A stretch of 34,565 nt of DNA from Eggerthella sp. CAG:298 (GTDB lineage: Bacteria > Actinomycetota > Coriobacteriia > Coriobacteriales > Eggerthellaceae), in the NCBI GenBank assembly GCA_000435675.1, contig FR895141.1:39846-74410 (forward strand), written 5' to 3'. The translations under genes and the position numbers were made by a program. The notes below the pieces were generated by a model that saw nothing but the letters and a program-made list of their open reading frames with translations, was not told where the DNA came from and ran no database searches. Below are positions 14,384-22,309 of the stretch, piece after piece (the stretch's first letter is position 1; each line of letters starts with the position of its first letter).

Positions 14384-17300
14384 GCCAATCGGTCCCTGCG
14401 CACCTGCGCGACGCTTTACTACAACTGCAGCACCTGCTGCCACTAATGCAATTACTACGAGCGCATATGGAATGCAGTCGCCCATCTTCGCCAACAGCGA
14501 TCCATCCCCATCACCGTCCGAACCGTTCGGCTCATTTGGGTTATTGGGATTGTTCGGGTTGTCAGGATTACCGGGATTATCTGGGTTATCTGGCTCTTTG
14601 GGTTTGTCCTGCGAATTCGTGAACGCCGCCTCAAGCACTGCATCCTTCTGCATCTTACCCTCGATCGTGCCACCAATAGGCGAGACGAAAAGACCATCCT
14701 GATCCGCGTCGGTCTCGATCACCTTATAGGTATATCCCTCAGGAATGCCCATCACTACCAGGTCTTCATCATGATGCAGCGGAATCTCGTCCCCACTGCC
14801 GATGAAGCCTACACGGTCTTTGCCATAGAAATAGTAGCGCTGCGTGTTCGGCAGTTCGGTACCGTTCTGATCATAGATATGTAGAGTGAAGAGGAAGAGG
14901 CGGTTGTATTGATCAGCACTGAGCGTACTGCCTTCTACCTTCTTGCTGATCGAAAGGTCGCCCGCCGCAGGAGCGCTTTCGTTGCTATCGATCACGATAA
15001 CAGTGTTGATCAGGCTGAACAGGCTGGTGATATCCATATCACCCAGATCATCAGCGGCCGCGTCCGAATGATCAGGATCATTCGGATCATCATGTGCATG
15101 CAGGTTCTGCTGAACGCGGGTACGCAGGTAGCCTGAATCTGTCACGAAGAACGGCTGGATATTCTTGCCGCCATCCTCGTCTGAAAGACCATAGTCCACG
15201 ACTGCATTCTGCCCGTAATGCAGATTCATCGAACGCGGGATCTTTGCCGAGTCCGTATCGCTCAGATAGACATCTTCCCAATCTTGCAGTCCGAAGCTTC
15301 CTGATGGCTGCGACTGCGCGAACGATGTGATGTCGCGCAGCGTGATATTGACATCGCCTTCTGAGGCATACTGCACCATCGTTTGTGTGAGCTTACCAAC
15401 GCCAGCCGATACGCTCACATTATCATCAGGCGTGCCTGCATCAGCATAGATCGAATACACACCTACTTTCACTGGGATGACCGTGTCATTGATATCGCAG
15501 CCAGCAGGAGCACGCGTCTCCTTCAGATAGTACGTTGCTGCCCCACCCTCGAAGGTCACGTTTGGCCAGGCCATATCTGCATATCCATCGTTAGTCTCGG
15601 TATGGCTCTGGCGCGGCTCGAAGATGAGCATGCCATCCGCCCCATCAACAGTTGCCGTATAGCCGGCTGCCAAGCGATTTCGATCGTTTCGCGCATCATC
15701 CTCAGAATTGAAGAGTGCGAATTCAGCACCATTCTTCGCCACGCCATTCTGGTCGATCTTCGTCACACGAAGCTGACGCTGCTCATTCGGAACGTAAAGA
15801 ACCGAACGGAAGTTGCGGATGAACTCGGAAATGTCGAGGGCTGTGAAGCCACGGTCTTGAAAGCTATCTGGATAGGGATCGATCTTCTGTATGAGCTCGT
15901 TGATGTTATCTCCTGGCTCACCGTTATCCGCATCCACTGCGCCCATAGCCACCCGCCCGAGCGCATCGTAGCGTTCGGTGGTGCTCATAGCGCGAACCTC
16001 GTCTTCAGAAACACCGAGCACCCGCGCGAGCGCATCAGGTTCGATCAGCGCATAATACATTCTCATGTCACCATCAGGGTTGGTGAGAATGTAACGGTCG
16101 GCGCGTCCAGGAAGATTCTGCAGCGTACCTTCCAAGCGGCCGGTCTCGTCATTCCAATCAAGATGCCAACCTTCAGTGTGGGCATTATCGAGATGATGAT
16201 CGGAACGGTAGTGCTCGGCAGACTGCATGAGCGCAGCCGTGAGCGCTGAAGTACGATTGTCCTTGCGATACTGCGTGGTGTCAGCATTCAAATCGCCGAT
16301 ATGCACGGTTTGGAAGCCAACCAGGTTATCGCCATAAAGCGGAAACCACGCGCGAGAGCTGTTATAGCTCGGCTGTTTCAGCATCGGAACCGCCACCACC
16401 AAGCCATACTGTTGCGAATCGAGTGGCACGTTCGCCGAGGCAGCACCGCCCAGCTGGTCGTCGGGAATCTTGGTCACCGTCTCACCGTTTTCGCCGATCT
16501 GACCGTAATAGACCGAACCGTTGTTACCCGTGACGTAACTGTTGAAGCTTGCATATGCGCCCGTTTGATAGCGGTTGTTCACGATGAGCATCGTGTTCTG
16601 CGGATTGAAACGCAAGAGCAGATCGGATGGAACCGACTTGTATCCTGCGGGCGCTTTTGTTTCGCGCAAGATGTAGAGCAAACCTTCACTGCCACCGTCA
16701 TAACGGTCCGAGAAGTTGAAAGGCTCTTCGTTGGATGATCCCAACGTTTCTTTGCTCACAAACTTCGCTTCACCATTCTGATCGGTTATCACATGTGTAA
16801 GCGGATCACCCTTGATGCTCACCTGGTCAAGCGTAACATCCTGAGCATTCTGCATATTCGTGCCATCGGGAACATTTACTTCGTAGAGATCGAACTCGGC
16901 ACCTGCTAATGGACTACCATTCTGGTCAACTTTCTTGATCTGCTGGTAAAGTGCCGGCTGCAAGTTGAACCTCAATGCCAACGACGAATCGTAGTTACCT
17001 CGCTCCATATAGAACATCTTGAGCGTATGGGAAGTTGAAGACGCAAACGTCTCACCCACAAAGCCAATACTGCGCCCATCAGGCCCATCGACGTTTGCTC
17101 GTCCCGTGCGCATTTCAAGCTCGCCCTGCCATTCACCCAGCACAAAATTCTCTGGGCTATTGGGTTCGCTCGTATTGTTCTTGACATAGGTGACATCGCG
17201 ACGAATATAAGGATCGTCTATTTGTCCTGTAGAGTATTCGAACATTCTGCGAATCGTGGTCTTCATCGTCGCATTAGCTTCAGGGTCATCTGGGATACCA

Positions 17301-18955
17301 CCGCTCGCGTACGAGGGGCCAAGATAGATCATGCCTGTGCTGAAATCGATCGTACCAAAGAGCTCTGAATGCACGCCACCTAGATCGATAGCGAGCGCAT
17401 CATCCAGATAGACCCAAACATCGTCATCACCAGCAAATTCAAAGGTCATATTGTTCGATCCCACTTTGCCATCAATTGGTTGACGAAAGTTGGTCTCAAC
17501 TGTCATGCCCATGTAATGATCCAGGCCATTATTGTCGGCGTTTGCGTTCAGATTGCTCACAAGCTTGCCGTCAGAAGCACCATCGAAAACCTGTTGCGCA
17601 GTATTGAAAGGAAAGAATCCACCTCGTCCTTCACCCGCAGCAATCGTAGCACTCGATGCGTCTGTACGAATAACTGCTGGAGAGTTATAAAGTGTAAAAT
17701 GACCAGCACTTTCCTGGCCATCTACCGTAGTAGGATCATTCACGAACTGCGCAAAATTCTGACGCATGTTGTAGTAATAGTAGCCTGCGTCATCCATTTG
17801 AAAAAGCCCCGTCACGTTCTCATACGAGGTCTTTCCTTCTACACTTGAGTCAGGATCAAAAAGGTACTGGAGTGAGCGCTGTTCTTCGCTGAGCGCGGGC
17901 TGTTCTTGAGGATTAGTATTGCCAGGCGCAACTAGCCATGCCGCATTAGTGTAATCGTTTGGATTATTCACTAAATACTGAATGCCACGCGAAATATTCT
18001 TCGCTCCCAAAGTAGTAGGAAATACTGGTTGGCCTTCGTTCGATGCGTTCGTCACACCAATCTGCGTTGCGCTTGAATAAGCCGATGGATTCCCATTGTA
18101 ACCTGCTGTTATGTTGGTGTCGTTAGCTGTGCCTTTGTCGCTCAGAACTGGATAGCCGTTCGACAATGCCCCTGTAGTCATAAACTGCATGCCAGGATAT
18201 TGATAGGCAAATAAGCCGCGAGCAGCTCCCGCGCCGAAGTTCCAATAGCCCATGCCAACTGTTTGCGAATCGCCAAATGCAAGAAGATGTCCGCGATTAA
18301 TATTAGGTTTTCCATTTGGATTGCCGAAGATATTTTGATAGCGTTGGGCAATGGTAGCACCAGTCCATTCCCACGATTTATAGCGATCATCCGCTGCTGT
18401 TCCCCAACCATTTGAGTAATTAAAAAGATTAACCTTTGTGTTAGCAGGATCAATCGATGAAACAACATAAGGTTCTAAGTCAAACCCAGCGGGAAGGCTC
18501 TGAGTTGAAATTGAAGCCTCGTTTGCTCCGTTAGCATTTTGCTCCGCCTGAATTGCTGGATCAAGGCCAATGCCGTTATATTCATACTTGTTGAAGGTGG
18601 ACTCATCGAGGGTGATATCCGCATCGGTTATGACATGCGAATCTGTATTTGATCCATTTGGCAGTCCACTGTCAATCCCATTATTACTCCCAGCGTCACT
18701 GCCATTAGAACTGTTACCAGAATCCTCGCCTTCAATATTATTGATTTGGTCAGTTGCGCCATCGCCCTGTTCAAGATCAGTGCTAGAAACCGATTCTGAA
18801 CCTTGATTCGGTTCGTCAGCAAAAGAGAGCGTGGGTATGCCTGCGGCAGGAAGAGATAGAGCTACCGCCATGATCGCGGCAATGAAACAGGTAAGGAATT
18901 TATTCGCTGCCTGCTTGGTGTGTTTGAGCTGTGAGTGCGTAAGCAGTCGTTTCAT
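14366..18955 (-). CDS. Giant surface pilin/adhesin with fibro-slime and SpaA-type domains
   Basis: The 1529-residue secreted protein has a signal peptide (about 1-46, ending near LSFADEP) and a low-complexity Ser/Asn/Gly segment to about 105. A large N-terminal region leads into a fibro-slime/PA14-like domain (about 385-640; DDDVWVYL at 510 and LGGVH at 525). SpaA-type beta domains begin near 671 (QQIKKVDQNGSPLAGAEFDLY, ending RETKAPAGY) and 1062 (LRVTKIDQNG, ending KETRAPAGC). A further pilin-linker-like domain spans 1335-1448, followed by an Asn-Pro-rich stalk (1451-1477), LAKMGD (1488-1493), a membrane helix and a basic tail. SpaA domains normally form internal Lys-Asn isopeptide bonds. 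LAKMGD replaces the LPxTG sortase motif. ATG 18955 was chosen over an upstream ATG at 18994 because AAGGAAA lies just before it. Confidence 0.85.
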   Translation of the reverse strand: MKRLLTHSQLKHTKQAANKFLTCFIAAIMAVALSLPAAGIPTLSFADEPNQGSESVSSTDLEQGDGATDQINNIEGEDSGNSSNGSDAGSNNGIDSGLPNGSNTDSHVITDADITLDESTFNKYEYNGIGLDPAIQAEQNANGANEASISTQSLPAGFDLEPYVVSSIDPANTKVNLFNYSNGWGTAADDRYKSWEWTGATIAQRYQNIFGNPNGKPNINRGHLLAFGDSQTVGMGYWNFGAGAARGLFAYQYPGMQFMTTGALSNGYPVLSDKGTANDTNITAGYNGNPSAYSSATQIGVTNASNEGQPVFPTTLGAKNISRGIQYLVNNPNDYTNAAWLVAPGNTNPQEQPALSEEQRSLQYLFDPDSSVEGKTSYENVTGLFQMDDAGYYYYNMRQNFAQFVNDPTTVDGQESAGHFTLYNSPAVIRTDASSATIAAGEGRGGFFPFNTAQQVFDGASDGKLVSNLNANADNNGLDHYMGMTVETNFRQPIDGKVGSNNMTFEFAGDDDVWVYLDDALAIDLGGVHSELFGTIDFSTGMIYLGPSYASGGIPDDPEANATMKTTIRRMFEYSTGQIDDPYIRRDVTYVKNNTSEPNSPENFVLGEWQGELEMRTGRANVDGPDGRSIGFVGETFASSTSHTLKMFYMERGNYDSSLALRFNLQPALYQQIKKVDQNGSPLAGAEFDLYEVNVPDGTNMQNAQDVTLDQVSIKGDPLTHVITDQNGEAKFVSKETLGSSNEEPFNFSDRYDGGSEGLLYILRETKAPAGYKSVPSDLLLRFNPQNTMLIVNNRYQTGAYASFNSYVTGNNGSVYYGQIGENGETVTKIPDDQLGGAASANVPLDSQQYGLVVAVPMLKQPSYNSSRAWFPLYGDNLVGFQTVHIGDLNADTTQYRKDNRTSALTAALMQSAEHYRSDHHLDNAHTEGWHLDWNDETGRLEGTLQNLPGRADRYILTNPDGDMRMYYALIEPDALARVLGVSEDEVRAMSTTERYDALGRVAMGAVDADNGEPGDNINELIQKIDPYPDSFQDRGFTALDISEFIRNFRSVLYVPNEQRQLRVTKIDQNGVAKNGAEFALFNSEDDARNDRNRLAAGYTATVDGADGMLIFEPRQSHTETNDGYADMAWPNVTFEGGAATYYLKETRAPAGCDINDTVIPVKVGVYSIYADAGTPDDNVSVSAGVGKLTQTMVQYASEGDVNITLRDITSFAQSQPSGSFGLQDWEDVYLSDTDSAKIPRSMNLHYGQNAVVDYGLSDEDGGKNIQPFFVTDSGYLRTRVQQNLHAHDDPNDPDHSDAAADDLGDMDITSLFSLINTVIVIDSNESAPAAGDLSISKKVEGSTLSADQYNRLFLFTLHIYDQNGTELPNTQRYYFYGKDRVGFIGSGDEIPLHHDEDLVVMGIPEGYTYKVIETDADQDGLFVSPIGGTIEGKMQKDAVLEAAFTNSQDKPKEPDNPDNPGNPDNPNNPNNPNEPNGSDGDGDGSLLAKMGDCIPYALVVIALVAAGAAVVVKRRAGAQGPIGKHGRL

Positions 18956-19208
18956 GGGTTTCCTTATTCGATTGTGAAATGCGAATCGCTGCATTGAGAC
19001 AAGCGGAAACGCTTCCCCCTAATTAAAACAAGTTTAGTACTAGTTTTTGGCCTTGACTAGCCTTAATCCATATATGGCGACCTGGGAACATAGAATCTAG
19101 CCATAAACGCAAGAACCGCATGGTAAACATGCGGTTCTTGATCTCTTTTTGCCTAACAAATAGGACTTGCTTTAGTGGCTGTAATAAGGCTGCAATAACC
19201 CACCTAAA
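18956..19208 (-). promoter_or_regulatory. Leader/promoter region of the pilin gene
   Basis: The 253-bp gap between the five-gene surface cluster and the pilin gene holds a perfect 12-bp stem at 19111-19139 and the perfect palindrome CCATATATGG at 19068-19077. A short stem AAGCG-gaaa-CGCTT lies at 19001-19014, 46 bp upstream of the pilin start. No clear -35/-10 pair was found. The palindrome could be an operator for the pilin gene. Confidence 0.4.
19111..19139. terminator. Strong hairpin after the surface operon
   Basis: AAGAACCGCATG pairs perfectly with CATGCGGTTCTT across a 5-nt loop. The T-run (GATCTCTTTTT) is on the plus-strand side. On the minus strand, where transcription from the MucBP gene arrives, only GCGTTTAT follows. 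It may therefore terminate incompletely and let some transcripts continue into the pilin gene. Confidence 0.6.
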
Positions 19209-20186
19209 TTAGGAAGCATCCTTACCAGCACGCTTCTTCGCGACCATGAGCGCGATAACTGAGATGAGCGCGATCACCACGAGCACGCCAAGCACCCATG
19301 GAAGGTAATTGAGTGGGTTAGAGAAGGTCTCCTGAACAGCACTTTGGGCGCTTGCCAACGGGTTCGAATCATCGTCGATGTCGAGCAACTCAGCCGGCTC
19401 AGCACCATTCGCAGCGCCTTCCTGCGTGCCGGTCTCGTCCGCAGCCTCATCGCCTGTTGCTTCATCGCCAGCAGCGTTCTCACCAGTTGTGGCGTTCTCA
19501 TCACCTGGTGTTGCCTGTCCGCCCGTTGTGCCAGCAGAAGCTCCACCATTGGTCGTTCCTGCTGAAGATCCCTGGACGGCCCGATACTTGAAGGTGAATA
19601 CGTTATCTTCGGCATTGCCCTCGAGCGTACCCGTTAGATTGTAGGCATTCGTTGGCTGATAGCCTTCAATATATTGATATGCAATAACTGGCTTATCGCC
19701 CACGTTGCCGTTAAGAGTTTGGCTATCGGCGATGGCACGTCCGTTTTCATCAACATAGTTGATCGTATAGGCAACCTGTCCCTTCTTGAGGCCATAGGCA
19801 ACCACAAGCTGCATGTCCTGCATGTCCTTCCCTTTCTCAGGGATGCAGCCAGAAGCAAACAGTTTATCATCGCCCACAAGACGAATACCTTTAACGTAGT
19901 ATTTATTGTTAGCAGGTCTTATATCCAGATTCTGCCACGAAATGGTACAGGTGCCGTTAATCGGTATATTGGAATACACCTTTTCGGCTTTGCCTTCGAT
20001 GGTGCCATCTCCCGCATAAAGCGTGACTGTATACGTATACTGTTCATTGTCGTCTGCCGCATATGCCTTTTCCGCTGTTCCAGCCTGAACGCCCACAGCA
20101 ATCAAGGCAGCACAAAGAACCGCAAAAACACAAGCAATGATCTTTGCAAAGGAAAAACTCGTTTCTTTTGAATTAGAAAGCATCAT
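19209..20186 (-). CDS. Membrane-anchored surface protein with a MucBP domain
   Basis: The 325-residue protein has a signal peptide (about 12-43, ending KAYAAD), a beta-rich N-terminal domain (49-130), and a MucBP repeat at 138-203 (VAYTINYVDENGRAIADSQ through FTFKYRAV). A Thr/Gly/Glu-rich spacer (205-290), one membrane helix (294-316) and a basic tail follow. MucBP domains in other Gram-positives bind mucus or form stalk modules. No LPxTG-like motif precedes the helix, so it probably stays membrane-anchored. The start ATG overlaps the previous gene's stop as TAATG. It is the last gene of the coupled surface operon. Confidence 0.8.
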   Translation of the reverse strand: MMLSNSKETSFSFAKIIACVFAVLCAALIAVGVQAGTAEKAYAADDNEQYTYTVTLYAGDGTIEGKAEKVYSNIPINGTCTISWQNLDIRPANNKYYVKGIRLVGDDKLFASGCIPEKGKDMQDMQLVVAYGLKKGQVAYTINYVDENGRAIADSQTLNGNVGDKPVIAYQYIEGYQPTNAYNLTGTLEGNAEDNVFTFKYRAVQGSSAGTTNGGASAGTTGGQATPGDENATTGENAAGDEATGDEAADETGTQEGAANGAEPAELLDIDDDSNPLASAQSAVQETFSNPLNYLPWVLGVLVVIALISVIALMVAKKRAGKDAS

Positions 20187-20944
20187 TAGGCATCACGTCC
20201 TTTGCGAAGCTCTTTAATAGACCTGACGCACATGAAGGTGCAAACAAGCGCTGCCACAATACCAACTATATAGAGCACAATCAGCACTTGATCCATGGTT
20301 TTAGGCAGAGTGGAAGCATCATCCCCATTTGAACCCGAACCTGGTTGGCCAGCAGCACCCCCGGTATTATCCTCAACAGCAAAAGTAACGTTTAGTTTGC
20401 CAACCGTGTTCATATAAATGTTGTTTTGCGTTTCGCCATCAAGTGTCATCTTGATCTGGACTTCGCCAGAACCACCACTTGCAAGCGCTCCCAAATAGAA
20501 CCATTTACCAGTCACGCCGGGAATCTCTTTGAAGCCTTTGCCACCATCTCCACCTACTCTGTCGGAGCTGTAGACCACGTTTTCGTCAAAGGTGATCTCG
20601 TAGGTATAAGCACCACCGGCATTCTCTGCCTCTTTCATGCCTTCTTCGAGCGTTTCAACAGCTTCGCTGGTCATGTACCAATCAGTGCTCGTATCGCTCG
20701 AGTTGCGCAGATTGACCTTCATCGTGAAGCTGTCACCCGGCTGCATGTGGGAAAGCGCGCTGTTCACCGACTCTTGGTTGTAATCCGACACCATCTGCTT
20801 ATCAGCACTATAGGTAACGTTCCAGCTCACGCTTTCTGTTTCAGCATAGGCAGTGCTCGAGAAGCCAAGTGAACAGGCAAGAGCAACCGCACAGGCAGCA
20901 ACGAAGGTGCCGAACCATTTGACCATTGTTCGCGTTTTAGTCAT
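20186..20944 (-). CDS. Secreted TasA-like-operon protein with LPKTMD sorting-like C-terminus
   Basis: The 252-residue protein has a signal peptide (about 8-34, SSTAYAE). A beta-rich domain (about 38-192) includes MQPGDSFTMKVNLRNSSD and a YLGALASGGSGEVQIKMTLDGE segment, followed by a Gly/Ser linker, LPKTMD at 213-218, a membrane helix and the basic tail KELRKGRDA. This is the layout of a sortase substrate, but Met replaces the Gly of LPxTG. The start overlaps the previous gene's stop as TAATG, with GGAGGTGC before it. Its place after two TasA/camelysin-like genes suggests it anchors or caps a fibre. I recognise the domain only as common in anchored proteins of Clostridia and Coriobacteriia. 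Confidence 0.75.
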   Translation of the reverse strand: MTKTRTMVKWFGTFVAACAVALACSLGFSSTAYAETESVSWNVTYSADKQMVSDYNQESVNSALSHMQPGDSFTMKVNLRNSSDTSTDWYMTSEAVETLEEGMKEAENAGGAYTYEITFDENVVYSSDRVGGDGGKGFKEIPGVTGKWFYLGALASGGSGEVQIKMTLDGETQNNIYMNTVGKLNVTFAVEDNTGGAAGQPGSGSNGDDASTLPKTMDQVLIVLYIVGIVAALVCTFMCVRSIKELRKGRDA

Positions 20945-21690
20945 TATGCTGCACCTCCCACATTGATACCGAGGCTGTTCGCATCAACACCCCATGCGCC
21001 CTTGATAGCATCAGCAGCGTTATGCGTCTGAACTGAATCAACTTCAATATCTACGCAGAATTTACAGCCATCGTAGTCATACGTTATTGTCGTTCGTGTA
21101 ACACCATCAGCAATTTTGCCTTGATTCTCTAAAGGCGTTTGGCCTTTGCTGTTCAAGATACCTGGATCAATGCGTAACGTATCAGCGAACAATAACGTTC
21201 CACCTTGATCAACAGGATTCACACTATACAGAACCGTTTGCTCCTGAGTGCTTGAGCCCACAACCCAACCACTATTACTAGTAAGACTCTTGAGCTCCGT
21301 ACCTCCAAGAGTCAGTTCTATAAGGCTGGGGTCGAGTTCGGTTGTTTTCTTGCCTTGAATATCTTTCCAATATGTACGGACGGAAACACGCATGAATTCA
21401 GGCTGATCACCCGTATTCATTGCCCCTAATTGCTCATCAAACTTCTCCCCAGGGTTGATCGTTTTATCTTTCAACCCACCCAAAAGAGTACCTTCACCAG
21501 CAACGGGGTTCCCGTTTTCACTCAATCCAACCTCAAGGCTTGTAAGCTCAAGTGTCGCCTCATATGTTTCCGATTGCTTAGTAAGAGCCGCCTGCGCAGT
21601 TGAAGCCATGATTGCAATCAAGGCAGCAACCGTTAGGAGAAAAACAGCAAGCAATGCCAAACCGCGTGCTGACCGCTTGGTTGTGTTCAT
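20944..21690 (-). CDS. TasA/camelysin-like secreted fibre protein
   Basis: The 248-residue protein has one N-terminal hydrophobic segment (about 9-34, ASTAQAALT), then a beta-rich body. Features shared with TasA-like fibre subunits are LELTSLEVGLSENG after the signal, NTGDQPEFMRVSVRTYW at 92-108, and the ending SVQTHNAADAIKGAWGVD near 219-236. A CxxC pair sits at C209/C212. TasA-type subunits assemble into extracellular fibres in Bacillus biofilms. The gene starts one base after the stop of the 183-residue TasA-like gene and ends in a TAATG overlap with the next. The domain assignment is from motif resemblance only. Confidence 0.7.
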   Translation of the reverse strand: MNTTKRSARGLALLAVFLLTVAALIAIMASTAQAALTKQSETYEATLELTSLEVGLSENGNPVAGEGTLLGGLKDKTINPGEKFDEQLGAMNTGDQPEFMRVSVRTYWKDIQGKKTTELDPSLIELTLGGTELKSLTSNSGWVVGSSTQEQTVLYSVNPVDQGGTLLFADTLRIDPGILNSKGQTPLENQGKIADGVTRTTITYDYDGCKFCVDIEVDSVQTHNAADAIKGAWGVDANSLGINVGGAA

Positions 21691-21691
21691 C

Positions 21692-22243
21692 TTAGTTCTC
21701 CCCCTCTATTTCCGATGCCTTATAGGCATGAGGATTACCTTGGTCATCGTAGTAAACGGGATAGTAATGCCCTACAACAACAATATTGAAATTCGAAAAC
21801 TCACTAAGATCCTCAGGAGCTTCCACATCTACAACTAACGTCCTATTGCCACTTGCATCATTCGTAGATTCGCCCGGCTTCAAGACGCCTTCATTGTTTC
21901 CACCCACATAGGTCCATACCTGCGAATCTGTCCCGATAGATTCCGAAGGACAAGTCCAAGCGTCATTGCCATTAACAGAAACTGTTACCCCATTATGCGA
22001 ATAAGCACCAACGAGACGAACATCCACCATGATGTCAGACTCCCCTTTATTGGTTACCGTAATGAGCTTATCTAAACCACTGAGAGCCTCATCGATATCG
22101 CCATCATATTTTAGAACAATGTTCTTTTCCCCAGATGCGCTAGCAGTGTCTGTAAAGTATGCATAGGCTGGGACAGCACACACAACCAAGGCAAGAAGTG
22201 AAGCCATCACTATCAATATGGTTCGTTTACTTATTTTTGTCAT
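21692..22243 (-). CDS. TasA/CalY (camelysin) family secreted protein
   Basis: The 183-residue protein has a signal segment (8-28) followed by AYFTDTASASGEKN at 28-41, the typical start of mature TasA/camelysin proteins, whose signal peptides are usually cut by a SipW-type signal peptidase. The rest is beta-rich (VTNKGESDIMVDVRLVGA, LKPGEST). It is the first gene of the four-gene coupled operon and thus a candidate major fibre subunit. The family includes annotated M73 peptidases, but I see no classic metalloprotease motif and favour a structural role. No SipW or TapA homologue is in the window. Confidence 0.8.
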   Translation of the reverse strand: MTKISKRTILIVMASLLALVVCAVPAYAYFTDTASASGEKNIVLKYDGDIDEALSGLDKLITVTNKGESDIMVDVRLVGAYSHNGVTVSVNGNDAWTCPSESIGTDSQVWTYVGGNNEGVLKPGESTNDASGNRTLVVDVEAPEDLSEFSNFNIVVVGHYYPVYYDDQGNPHAYKASEIEGEN

Positions 22244-22267
22244 GGCGTCCTCGCTTTAACGCTCTTT

Positions 22268-22297
22268 CATATATCTCGAATCACAGTCAAATCTCAA
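22268..22297 (-). promoter_or_regulatory. Possible promoter of the TasA-like operon
   Basis: On the minus strand TTGAGA (22297-22292) and TATATG (22273-22268) are spaced by 18 bp, 25 bp upstream of the first TasA-like start. The fit is moderate. The 66-bp gap leaves room for it. Confidence 0.35.
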
Positions 22298-22309
22298 GCC
22301 TCAATATGA

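Noticed and set aside
14530..14605. Short tandem repeat of about 9 bp in the pilin gene
   Set aside because: It encodes the Asn-Pro-rich wall-spanning stalk typical of anchored proteins. It is not a CRISPR or independent repeat element, though it could vary in length.
18200..18270. GDSQTVG in the giant pilin, resembling SGNH hydrolase block I
   Set aside because: The surrounding sequence (NINRGHLLAFG...) fits the N-terminal region found in fibro-slime surface proteins, and no SGNH Asp-x-x-His block is evident. Probably coincidence.
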